Assembly: GCF_014779665.1 (NCBI RefSeq)
Contig: NZ_JACXYY010000001.1
Location: 248,001 to 312,000, forward strand
Length of the DNA: 64,000 nt
Origin: Nocardioides hwasunensis
Lineage (GTDB): Bacteria; Actinomycetota; Actinomycetes; Propionibacteriales; Nocardioidaceae
Reading direction: 5' to 3'
The notes under the pieces are model-generated. The model did no database searches and was not told the origin of the DNA. It worked only from the letters and a program-made list of their open reading frames with translations. Of this stretch, positions 43,341 through 53,453 are shown in pieces. Both the position numbers and the translations under genes were made by a program. Position 1 is the stretch's first letter. Each line of letters opens with the position of its first letter.

Positions 43341-46322
43341 TCAGCGGCGGTCGAGCAGGTGGCGCACGGCGTCGTCGATCAGCGTCTCGGCGCGCTTGTC
43401 GAAGCTGTGCTCGGCCATGATCCGCATCGCGATCCGGCGGCGCGCCTCGTTGTCGGGGAAGGCGTCGTAGGGCGGCTGCACCAGCCGCGCGAGCTCGTGC
43501 TCGTTGTCGAAGGGCAGCGCCAGCCCGGAGAAGGTCTCCTCGAGCCCGTCGATGCGGTCGCTGAGGATCCGGGCACCGCAGGCGGCCGCGTCGAAGAGGC
43601 GGTTGGAGGCGAAGCTGTCGCGCCGCATGTCGAGGTGGTGGTCGTTGAGCACCACGCCGGCGGAGGCGTAGAGCACGCCGACCTCCTGGTTCGCGACGCC
43701 GCCGGAGGCGATCTGGTCGCGCTCGACGAACTCGGTCCAGTCGTTGCCGTGCAGCGTCAGGTCGGCCCCGACGGCGAACGCGCTGCGGACGGCGTAGCGG
43801 TAGACGCCGCGCGAGTTCCCGACGAAGAGCAGCGCCGGACCGGTGTCGGGCTCGGCCCGGTCGGGGTGGAACCACCGGGTGTCGGTGCACTGGAGCAGCG
43901 GCTCGACAGGCGTGCCCCACTCGCGGCTCACGCGTTCGGACCAGCTCGTGCTGGCGGCGTAGACGAGGTCGAAGGCCGCCACCTCGTCGGGCGTGATCAT
44001 GTCGGGGTGGCTGATGATCCACTCGACGTTGAGCAGTCCCGGGCGGGGGGTGACGCGGTCCAGGCCGCGAAGCACGAGGAGCACGTCGTCGAGGTCGCGG
44101 GAGTCGCGGTCGCGGGCGTCGCGCCGGTCGATGGCGACGTGCTGGCCGCGTCGTTCGAGGGCCTCGGCGAGCGACCGTGCGAAGTAGGTGTCGCCCCACC
44201 GGTCGCCGCGCTGGGCCGCTGGTGCAGCGATGTCGACGGCCCACCGCAGCCGCGGAGGTGACTCGTGGATGCCCTCGATCGCTCGCACGACGAGCTCGGG
44301 GACCAGCGCGGAGGGAGCCGAGCGGTCCTCGGGATCGACCGTGACCCGCCGGTTGCGCTGGTCGGTCACCTCCAGCCCCGCCCCGACCAGGAGCTCGGCG
44401 GCCCGGTCCGGCGGCGGCGTCAGGGCGCTCGCGCGCAGGGACGTCATCGCGCCGATGAGCGCATCGGCAGCGGCGTACGCCGTGCGCGAGGTGATGACCG
44501 CGTCGGGTACGACGACGGAGCGGCCGCGGCCGGCCTGCCGGGCTCGCAGCCCGAGGTCGGTCTCCGCGAGGACCGAGTGGAACCGCCCGCGGAGACCGCG
44601 CAGCGCGACCGCGGTGTCGGTGCGCAGCGCGACGAGGGGCGAGGCGGGCGCTGCGACCTCGCACGGACCGATGCGGACCGCGTCGCTGGTCGGCAGACCG
44701 GCGAGGAACAGGTCGGGCTGCGGGTTGGCTGTCGCGAAGCGGGCGCCGGCGCTGAGGATGACGCCATCGAGGTCCACGACGAGGGGCTGGGCGACCGCGA
44801 CCTCTCCGCCGCGCACGACGTCGGCCAGGCGCTCGGCGATCGGCTGGCGCGGCGGCATCGCCTCGGGACGCACCAGGACGACCGTGGCGCCGGCGGCCCG
44901 GGCGATCCCGATGTTGGTCGCCGCCGAGGTCGACACGCTCGCCGGCACCGACACGAAGCGGGCACCCGAGATGACGGCGGCGATGGAGGCGGCGAGCACG
45001 TGGTGCGCACGACGCAGGCGGACACCGACCAGGATGAGCTCCGAGCCCTCCCGGGGCACCGAGCCCAGCCACTCGACGGTGCGCCGGGGCTCCGTGCCCA
45101 GGGGCAGGACGTGGCTGACCAGGTCTTCGGAGTGCCGGCGCGCCGCCGCCGCGTCCCAGTCGACGAGCTGGCTCTCGAGGACCACCGAGTCCCAGTCGTC
45201 GCCGAAGCCGGGCGCGGCAGGGTCCGGCCGCTTGAGCACGGGGACGTCGATCGCGAGCGGCTCGTGGTCGCGCGTGAGCCGGAGCAGCAGGTCACGCTCG
45301 ACCGAGCCGCCGAGGGTCTCGTCGAAGCCTCCGACGTCCTTGATCGCGGCACGGCGCACCAGGGCGGTGGCCAGGTCGACCGGTCGACCGGCGAGGAGCT
45401 CGACGCGGGACCGGCCCACGGAGCCCACGCCTGCCAGGACGGCCGACGCACCGGATTCGTGGGCGTGGGCGAGCATCTCGCCGAGCATCCCGGGCAGCCA
45501 CTCGCGTCCCAGCGGAAGGAACGCGACGTGCTCGGCAGTGCTGTGCTCGAGCGCGACGTTGAGCGCGCGTGCGTGCCCGCAGCGGGACTCGCGCACGAGG
45601 GTGATCCGGTCGTCGAAGGCGGCCATGCCCTGCAGCACGGCCGCGGTGTCGTCGAGCGAGCCGCGGTCGACGGCGACGAGGTGCCAGTCGGTGAAGGTCT
45701 GTCCCTGCAGCGACGCGACTGTCTCGTGGACGAGTGGTCCCTCGTCCTGGGTCGCCATCACCACCGTCACGGCAGGCGAGGTGCCGAGCGTGGCTGGGAG
45801 GGCAGGAGCCGGCCCGACCAGCTCGGGCCGCTCGCGCACGACTTCCTCGCGCCACTCGACCGCCGCCCCGATCGCCGCCGCCCGGTAGGTGCCCCACGAG
45901 ACCTTCTTGGGCAGGATCCGCGTCGGCAGGGCTGCCCCGGGTCCGGTCACGGACAACCAGTAGGACAGCGCGCCGTAGGGGTGGTGCCGGGCCTCGGGGT
46001 AGGCCGCGAACACGATCCGAGGGTCGAAGAGCGGGTGCGGCGCGATCCGGTTGCGGCGGCGACGCTCGGAGAGGTACCAGAGCGCCGGGTGCTGTCCCAG
46101 ACGCTGCCACGAGCGGCGCCGGCCGATCCACTGTGCCTCGAAGAGGGGGTGTGGCGACACGTCGCCGGCGTCGACGACCGCCCGCGCCGCCTCCTGCGCG
46201 GAGGCGAAGGTGGTGCCGAGCTGGGCCGCGACGTAGTCCACGTCGACGAGGCCCGCGTCGACGAGCACCTCGGCCGCGTCGTCGTACCTCACCTGCGCCT
46301 GTCGGCGGCGCTCACCGCGCAT
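43341..46322 (-). CDS. Multidomain glycosyltransferase (GT2-like modules plus CgeB/GT4-like module)
   Basis: The 993-residue protein has an N-terminal region to about 180, then a GT2 nucleotide-sugar fold starting AVTVVMATQDEGPLVHETVASLQGQ. A second GT2-like stretch lies around residues 440-620. A C-terminal glycosyltransferase group-1 / CgeB-like domain covers about 690-990 (WIISHPDMITPDEVAAFDLVYAAS, later HDVGxLYASAGVVLNDHHLDM-type GT-B pattern). It should build a surface glycan at the membrane. The expected acidic DXD of the first GT2 module is replaced by LPLGREW. It overlaps the RgpF-type gene by 11 bases. Confidence 0.82.
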   Translation of the reverse strand: MRGERRRQAQVRYDDAAEVLVDAGLVDVDYVAAQLGTTFASAQEAARAVVDAGDVSPHPLFEAQWIGRRRSWQRLGQHPALWYLSERRRRNRIAPHPLFDPRIVFAAYPEARHHPYGALSYWLSVTGPGAALPTRILPKKVSWGTYRAAAIGAAVEWREEVVRERPELVGPAPALPATLGTSPAVTVVMATQDEGPLVHETVASLQGQTFTDWHLVAVDRGSLDDTAAVLQGMAAFDDRITLVRESRCGHARALNVALEHSTAEHVAFLPLGREWLPGMLGEMLAHAHESGASAVLAGVGSVGRSRVELLAGRPVDLATALVRRAAIKDVGGFDETLGGSVERDLLLRLTRDHEPLAIDVPVLKRPDPAAPGFGDDWDSVVLESQLVDWDAAAARRHSEDLVSHVLPLGTEPRRTVEWLGSVPREGSELILVGVRLRRAHHVLAASIAAVISGARFVSVPASVSTSAATNIGIARAAGATVVLVRPEAMPPRQPIAERLADVVRGGEVAVAQPLVVDLDGVILSAGARFATANPQPDLFLAGLPTSDAVRIGPCEVAAPASPLVALRTDTAVALRGLRGRFHSVLAETDLGLRARQAGRGRSVVVPDAVITSRTAYAAADALIGAMTSLRASALTPPPDRAAELLVGAGLEVTDQRNRRVTVDPEDRSAPSALVPELVVRAIEGIHESPPRLRWAVDIAAPAAQRGDRWGDTYFARSLAEALERRGQHVAIDRRDARDRDSRDLDDVLLVLRGLDRVTPRPGLLNVEWIISHPDMITPDEVAAFDLVYAASTSWSERVSREWGTPVEPLLQCTDTRWFHPDRAEPDTGPALLFVGNSRGVYRYAVRSAFAVGADLTLHGNDWTEFVERDQIASGGVANQEVGVLYASAGVVLNDHHLDMRRDSFASNRLFDAAACGARILSDRIDGLEETFSGLALPFDNEHELARLVQPPYDAFPDNEARRRIAMRIMAEHSFDKRAETLIDDAVRHLLDRR

Positions 46323-47256
46323 CGGAGTACCTCACGCGGGGGAACAGCGGCTCCAGCGCGAGCGGGGTCGGCAGGAGCCGCTCGGTGTCGCGCAGCGGGT
46401 AGTACTGGGCGGTGTCGTCGAGGAACTCGCGCACACCCGCGAAGCGCTCGGGGAAGCGTCGCTCGCACAGGTCGAGCAGGCGCTTGGCGTCGAGGTTGTA
46501 GGGGTCGTAGCGCAGGGTGTCGATCTTGACGTAGGGGAGCCGGGCGTCGTCGAGCACGCGGTCGGCGAGGCTCCGGGCCGGGTTCCACGGCTCGTTGGCG
46601 CGTTCGCGCCACTCCCGCACCTCCGTGCGGGTGCGGGGGAAGTGGGAGCGGTGCGCCGCCCACCAGCGCATCCGCTCGCGGGCGATGCGACGGTCCTCGC
46701 TCGTCTCGACGAAGTAGGTGTCGGAGGTGAAGCCCGCGTCGTAGAGCCGGCGCGACATGCCGATCTCGTAGCGTCGGATCACCTGACGGCGTCGGGAGAT
46801 GGGCTCCATCTCCTCCCAGAACGTCGTGAAGGCGCGCGAGGAGACCACCCAGGGGCGGAAGGCGATGAAGAACGACTGGATGTGCGGGGCGAGCCGCTCG
46901 GCGGCGGTGAGGCCCCAGAAGTCGCACGGCCGGGTCGCCATCTCCGCGAAGACCGGCTCGTAGGAGTCGAGGGCGAAGACGTAGGTGTCGTTGCAGACCA
47001 CCACCTCGTCGTACGCCGTCAGGTCGCCGGCGGCGTCGAGGCCGACCTTGTAGCTGAAGAAGTCGTAGCCGTAGTTGGCGCGCTCGACGAGGACCGCCCG
47101 CTCCGACAGCCAGGCGCGGGCGGAGTCCTGCAGCTGGGCGGTCGTGCAGACCAGCAACGTGTCGACCGACGCGGCCAGCGCCTCCACCTGACCTCGCACG
47201 TGGGGCCGAAGCTCCCCGGCGACGTCGTAGTGCGCCATCACGGCAAGTCTGGACAC
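46312..47256 (-). CDS. Rhamnan synthesis protein F (RgpF)-type protein
   Basis: The 314-residue protein follows the RgpF family: MSRLAVMAHYDVAGELRPHVRGQVEALA, ERANYGYDFFSYKVGLD, CNDTYVF, and PCDFWGLTAAERLAPHIQSFFIAFRP. In streptococci RgpF acts in assembly of rhamnose polysaccharide. It is the upstream partner of the large glycosyltransferase, overlapping it by 11 bases, so a two-gene surface-glycan operon is likely. Start GTG 47256 opens toward the amtB promoter region. Confidence 0.87.
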   Translation of the reverse strand: MSRLAVMAHYDVAGELRPHVRGQVEALAASVDTLLVCTTAQLQDSARAWLSERAVLVERANYGYDFFSYKVGLDAAGDLTAYDEVVVCNDTYVFALDSYEPVFAEMATRPCDFWGLTAAERLAPHIQSFFIAFRPWVVSSRAFTTFWEEMEPISRRRQVIRRYEIGMSRRLYDAGFTSDTYFVETSEDRRIARERMRWWAAHRSHFPRTRTEVREWRERANEPWNPARSLADRVLDDARLPYVKIDTLRYDPYNLDAKRLLDLCERRFPERFAGVREFLDDTAQYYPLRDTERLLPTPLALEPLFPRVRYSDAR

Positions 47257-47294
47257 GGCCGAACACTAACAAGGGGCGGTCGCCACCCGGTCCG

Positions 47295-47310
47295 TTCACA
47301 CACCTGTAAC
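47295..47310 (+). promoter_or_regulatory. Candidate GlnR half-site pair upstream of amtB
   Basis: TTCAC-N6-GTAAC matches the actinomycete GlnR pattern gTnAC-N6-GaAAC with one mismatch in each half. It sits 150 bases before the amtB start, in the 202-bp gap between the RgpF-type gene and amtB. amtB-glnK-glnD is a classical GlnR target in Streptomyces. A second copy, expected for strong binding, is not clear. Confidence 0.4.
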
Positions 47311-47458
47311 ACAAGGGCCCATTCCGTTGCCTGCCAGCAACATCCGCCGTGACGCGGTGAAACCTCGTCCCCGCAGGCTGCGGGGCAACGCGTGAGCACC
47401 GTCATGACAGCGACGTCCTGGTCCGGTGCCACACCCACGTACGTTTCCTGGAGGTCCT

Positions 47459-49113
<1,655 letters not shown>

Positions 49114-49159
49114 TGACCCTCCCTCTCGGGACCCGCGTGGTCATGACGCAGGACCCCGC

Positions 49160-51382
49160 ATGACCGCTGAGCGACGACAGACCAGGGCCACCTCGGCCGA
49201 CGAGCTCTGCCGGGAGGCGTACGCCGCCTCCTCGGGGCCCGCCACCGGGGTGGCCCTGGTCGCGGTCGGCGGCTACGGGCGCGGCGAGCTGGCACCGCAC
49301 TCCGACCTCGACGTCATCCTCGTCCACGACGACGGCGTCGACATCGGCGAGCTCGGCAGCACGCTCTGGTATCCCCTCTGGGACTCCGGGCGCCGGCTCG
49401 ACCACTCGGTGCGCTCGATGTCGGAGGTGCTCGAGGCGGCCGCCGACCTCCGGGTGGCGCTCGGGCTGCTCGACGCGCGCCACCTGGCCGGCGACCCCGG
49501 CCTGAGCCTGCGGTTGCGCGCCACGATGCTGGCCGACTGGCGCCGCCAGGCCCGCACGCGGCTGCCCGAGCTCAAGGCGATGACGCACAAGCGCCACGAC
49601 GTCACCGGCGAGCTCGCCCACGCGTCCGTGCCCGACGTGAAGGAGGCCGAGGGCGGTCTCCGCGACGCCGGCGTCCTCAAGGCGATCGAGGCCAGCTGGC
49701 TCGTCGACGCCTCGACACCTGCGTCCGAGGCGGCCCGGCAGCTGCTGCTCGACGTGCGCGACGAGGTGCACGACCTCGCCGGACGGCCCAGTGACCGGAT
49801 CGCTCCCGAGATGTGGGGCCCGCTGGCCGAACGCCTCGACCTGCCCGACGCCGAGGCCGCGCAGCGCCACGTGCGCTCGCTCGGGCGTCGGATCGGGCAC
49901 CTCTCGCGCCTGGCCTGGCGACGTACCGACGCGGTGGTGGCGCGCACCACCGGCGAGAAGGGGCGGCGTACGCCTGCCCTCCAGCGGGTCGCGCCCGGGA
50001 TCGCCCTGTCCCGCGGCGAGATCGTCCTCGACGCCGGCACCAGGCCCGGCGACGACCCCACCCTGCTCCTGCGGGCGGCCGCCGAGGCGGCGAGTCGCGA
50101 CGTCGTGCTCGCCCCCACGACCGCGGCCCGGCTGGTGCGCGAGGGCGGCGAGCTGCCGGTCCCGTGGCCGGCTCCCGCCCGGGACGCGCTGGTGCGACTC
50201 CTCGCCAGCGGCCCGGGCCTGCTCCCGGTCTGGGAGACCCTCGACGAGGTCGAGGGCATCGAGACCTTCCTGCCCGAGTGGGAGCAGATCCGGCTGCTGC
50301 CGCACGCCTCGGCGATCCACCGCTTCACCGTCGACCGGCACGTCGTCGAGACGTGCGCGGAGGCGGGAGCGCTGATCCGCTCGGTCCGACGACCCGACCT
50401 GCTGCTGGTCGCCGCGCTGCTCCACGACATCGGCAAGGGCTCGCTCCAGGACCACTCGGTCGCCGGGGAGCCGACGGCCCGCAAGGTCGTGGCCCGGATG
50501 GGGTTCACCGACCTCGACGCGGAGGTCGTCGCCTCGCTCGTGCGCTGGCACCTGCTGCTCGCGACCCTGGCCACGACCCGCGACCCGGACGACCCGGCCA
50601 CCACGGCCGAGCTGCTGACGCACGTCCCCGACGCCGCCAGCCTCGAGCTCCTGCGCGCGCTCACCGAGGCCGATGCCAGGGCCGCCTCCGCTGCCGCCTG
50701 GACCACCTGGCGGGCCTCGCTCGTCGACCGGCTCGTCTCGCGTGCCGGTCACGCCCTCGGCGCCGAGATCACCCCGGTGACCCCCACGCAGTCGCTCCCC
50801 GTCCCCGACGCCGTACGACGCGACCCGGCCGCGGTGTCCGTCGAGGTCGTCCCCCACGAGGTGGGCGCCACCGTCACCGTCGTCGCCGCGGACCGGGTCG
50901 GGCTGCTCGCCGACGTCGCCGGTGGCCTCGCCGCGATGCGGGTGCCCGTGCACGCGGCCCGGGCCTGGGCCCAGGTCGACGCGGAGGGTGAGTGGGGCAT
51001 CAGCGCGTGGGAGGTGTCGGACGCCTATCTCGACCCGTCGGTCGTGCGCGACCGGATCCGCCGGGTCGTCGAGGGCAGCCAGCGTCTCCCCGACCTCCCC
51101 CCGCGTCCCGAGGGCGAGCTGCCGCCGATCGTCGAGGTGCGTCCCGACGCGTCGCGCGCCTCGCTCGTGCTGGAGATCCGCACCTCGGACCGACCCGGTG
51201 TGGTCCACCGGGTGCTCACGACGCTCGCCGGGCTCGGGCTGACGGTCGCGTCGGCGCACGTCTCGACGCTGGGTCCGCAGGCGGTGGACGTGTTCTACGT
51301 CCAGGAGGTCGGCGGCGTACGCCCGACCGAGGAGCGTGCCGCAGCGGCGGCGCACGCCGTGCGCACGGCACTCGGGGGCTGA
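49160..51382 (+). CDS. glnD: PII uridylyl/adenylyl-transferase GlnD
   Basis: The 740-residue bifunctional sensor has a nucleotidyltransferase motif GGYGRGELAPHSDLDVILVHDD at residues 37-58, an HD domain with LLHDIGKG near residue 425, and two ACT domains (about 575-650 and 665-735). It modifies and de-modifies GlnK in response to glutamine. Actinobacterial GlnD uses ATP (adenylylation). It is the third gene of amtB-glnK-glnD, starting 46 bases after glnK. Confidence 0.96.
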   Translation: MTAERRQTRATSADELCREAYAASSGPATGVALVAVGGYGRGELAPHSDLDVILVHDDGVDIGELGSTLWYPLWDSGRRLDHSVRSMSEVLEAAADLRVALGLLDARHLAGDPGLSLRLRATMLADWRRQARTRLPELKAMTHKRHDVTGELAHASVPDVKEAEGGLRDAGVLKAIEASWLVDASTPASEAARQLLLDVRDEVHDLAGRPSDRIAPEMWGPLAERLDLPDAEAAQRHVRSLGRRIGHLSRLAWRRTDAVVARTTGEKGRRTPALQRVAPGIALSRGEIVLDAGTRPGDDPTLLLRAAAEAASRDVVLAPTTAARLVREGGELPVPWPAPARDALVRLLASGPGLLPVWETLDEVEGIETFLPEWEQIRLLPHASAIHRFTVDRHVVETCAEAGALIRSVRRPDLLLVAALLHDIGKGSLQDHSVAGEPTARKVVARMGFTDLDAEVVASLVRWHLLLATLATTRDPDDPATTAELLTHVPDAASLELLRALTEADARAASAAAWTTWRASLVDRLVSRAGHALGAEITPVTPTQSLPVPDAVRRDPAAVSVEVVPHEVGATVTVVAADRVGLLADVAGGLAAMRVPVHAARAWAQVDAEGEWGISAWEVSDAYLDPSVVRDRIRRVVEGSQRLPDLPPRPEGELPPIVEVRPDASRASLVLEIRTSDRPGVVHRVLTTLAGLGLTVASAHVSTLGPQAVDVFYVQEVGGVRPTEERAAAAAHAVRTALGG

Positions 51383-51511
51383 GCCGCCGCTCGCCGCCGG
51401 AGCGCCGACGCCCGTCGGGCGCCGTCGAGACCTGCTGGATGGGCCCTGGCCGTTAGGCTGGAGCGTCGTACGACCCTGATCCACCACCGATGCGAGGGAC
51501 AGACCCACACC

Positions 51512-53089
51512 GTGTTCGCCACACTCTCCGACCGCCTTGCCGACACCTTCAAGAACCTGCGGGGCAAGGGTCGGCTCTCCGAGGCCGACATCGACGCCAC
51601 CGCGCGCGAGATCCGGATCGCGCTGCTCGAGGCCGACGTCGCGCTGCCGGTCGTCAAGGAGTTCGTCGCCGCGGTGAAGGAGCGGGCCCGCTCCGAGGAG
51701 GTCAGCGGTGCGCTGAACCCCGCGCAGCAGATCATCAAGATCGTCCACGAGGAGCTCGTCACGATCCTCGGCGGCGAGACCCGCCGGCTGCGCTATGCCA
51801 AGTCGGGCCCGACGGTCATCCTGCTCGCGGGCCTCCAAGGCGCGGGCAAGACCACGCTGGCCGCCAAGCTCGCACTCTGGCTCAAGGGCCAGGACAAGAC
51901 GCCGATGCTCGTCGCGGCCGACCTGCAGCGCCCCAACGCGGTCCAGCAGCTCCAGGTCAACGGCGAGCGCGTCGGCGTGCCGGTCTTCGCGCCCGAGCCG
52001 GGCAACGGCACCGGCAACCCGGTCGACGTCGCCCGCGCCTCGTTGGAGGAGGCGAGGCGCAAGCTCCACGACGTGGTCATCATCGACACCGCCGGCCGCC
52101 TCGGCGTCGACCAGACCCTGATGCAGCAGGCCGCCGACATCCGCGACGCCGTCCAGCCCGACGAGGTGCTCTTCGTCGTCGACGCGATGATCGGCCAGGA
52201 CGCGGTCACCACCGCGCAGGCCTTCCTCGACGGCGTCGGCTTCGACGGCGTCGTGCTCACCAAGCTCGACGGTGACGCCCGCGGTGGTGCCGCCCTGTCG
52301 ATCCGCTCGGTCACCGGCAAGCCGGTCATGTTCGCCTCCAGCGGCGAGAAGATGACCGACTTCGACCTGTTCCACCCCGACCGGATGGCCTCGCGCATCC
52401 TCGACATGGGCGACATGCTCACCCTCATCGAGCAGGCCGAGAAGGCCTTCGACACCGAGCAGTCGATGAAGGCCGCGGAGAAGCTCGGCACCAAGGGCGG
52501 CTTCACCCTGGAGGACTTCCTCCAGCAGATGATGCAGATCCGCAAGCTCGGCTCGATGACCAAGATCATGGGGATGCTGCCCGGGATGGGCCAGTTCCGC
52601 GACCAGCTCGAGAACTTCGACGAGCGGGAGATCGACCGGCTGCAGGCGATCATCCAGTCGATGACGCCCGCCGAGCGCGACAACCCCAAGATCATCGACG
52701 GCTCTCGTCGCGCCCGCATCGCCAAGGGCTCGGGCCGTCAGGTCTCCGACGTCAACCAGCTCGTCGACCGCTTCTTCGAGGCGCGCAAGATGATGGAGTC
52801 GATGGCCAAGGGCGGAGGTGTTCCCGGGATGCCGGGCATGCCGGGGATGCCCGGTCTCGGCGGCGGCAAGCGCGCGGGCGCCCGCCAGCCCGCCCAGAAG
52901 GGCAAGAAGGGCAAGAAGCGGGTCTCCGGCAACCCCGCCAAGGCCGCGCAGCAGAAGTCCGCCCAGGACGCGGCTGCCAAGGAGAAGGCCGGCAACCCGT
53001 TCGGCGACCCCGACGGCGCCGGCATCGACTACGAGAAGGCTGCCGAGCAGCTCAACCTCCCGAAGGACTTCTCCCAGTTCCTCAAGTGA
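51512..53089 (+). CDS. ffh: Signal recognition particle protein Ffh
   Basis: The 525-residue SRP54 has the N-G domains with GLQGAGKTTLAAKLA, DTAGRLGVD and TKLDGDARGGA. The Met-rich M domain contains QQMMQIRKLGSMTKIMGMLPG, which binds signal sequences and SRP RNA. The tail has a GMPGMPGMPG stretch and a Lys-rich end. The GTG start at 51512 begins with VFATLSDRLAD. Its stop overlaps the next gene by four bases. FtsY is encoded 8 kb upstream; the SRP RNA gene is not in the window. Confidence 0.98.
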   Translation: MFATLSDRLADTFKNLRGKGRLSEADIDATAREIRIALLEADVALPVVKEFVAAVKERARSEEVSGALNPAQQIIKIVHEELVTILGGETRRLRYAKSGPTVILLAGLQGAGKTTLAAKLALWLKGQDKTPMLVAADLQRPNAVQQLQVNGERVGVPVFAPEPGNGTGNPVDVARASLEEARRKLHDVVIIDTAGRLGVDQTLMQQAADIRDAVQPDEVLFVVDAMIGQDAVTTAQAFLDGVGFDGVVLTKLDGDARGGAALSIRSVTGKPVMFASSGEKMTDFDLFHPDRMASRILDMGDMLTLIEQAEKAFDTEQSMKAAEKLGTKGGFTLEDFLQQMMQIRKLGSMTKIMGMLPGMGQFRDQLENFDEREIDRLQAIIQSMTPAERDNPKIIDGSRRARIAKGSGRQVSDVNQLVDRFFEARKMMESMAKGGGVPGMPGMPGMPGLGGGKRAGARQPAQKGKKGKKRVSGNPAKAAQQKSAQDAAAKEKAGNPFGDPDGAGIDYEKAAEQLNLPKDFSQFLK

Positions 53090-53448
53090 GCACGGTCCTG
53101 GTCGTCGACGGCGCCAACGTCGTCGGATCGGTCCCCGACGGGTGGTGGAAGGACCGTGCCGGCGCGGCCCGCCGCCTCCACGAGCGGTTGCTGGTCGCGG
53201 ACACGTCGTACGACGAGATCGTGCTGGTGCTCGAGGGGCAGGCCAAGGGCGGGGTCCGGGCCGGTCGAGACGCTCACGTGCGCACCGTCCACGCCGCCCG
53301 CGACGGGGATGCCGAGATCCGCGCCCAGGCCCGACTCGCGGCGGACGCCGGCCACCGGGTCGTGGTGGTGACCGCCGACCGGGCTCTCGCCGCCAACGTG
53401 TCGCCGGCGCAGGTCCTCAGCCCGTCCTGGCTGCTGGACCGGCTCTGA
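53086..53448 (+). CDS. Small NYN/PIN-like nuclease-fold protein
   Basis: The 120-residue product begins STVLVVDGANVVGSVPDGWWKDRAGAA, an NYN/YacP-like start with acidic metal residues (D8, N10). It continues with ARDGDAEIRAQARLAADAGHRVVVVTADRAL, the second acidic motif. PIN-fold ribonucleases use three or four such acids. GTG overlaps the ffh stop (GTGA), so it is coupled to SRP synthesis in this genome. The substrate is unknown. Confidence 0.82.
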   Translation: MSTVLVVDGANVVGSVPDGWWKDRAGAARRLHERLLVADTSYDEIVLVLEGQAKGGVRAGRDAHVRTVHAARDGDAEIRAQARLAADAGHRVVVVTADRALAANVSPAQVLSPSWLLDRL

Positions 53449-53453
53449 GGGCG

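Noticed and set aside
44265..46529. A 754-codon open frame on the plus strand across the glycosyltransferase and RgpF-type genes
   Set aside because: Same GC effect: Arg/Asp/Gly-rich with no recognisable domain, and opposite to two recognisable genes.
52820..52860. Short GMPGMPGMPG-coding tandem repeat in ffh
   Set aside because: This is the ordinary flexible C-terminus of actinobacterial Ffh, not a mobile or regulatory repeat.
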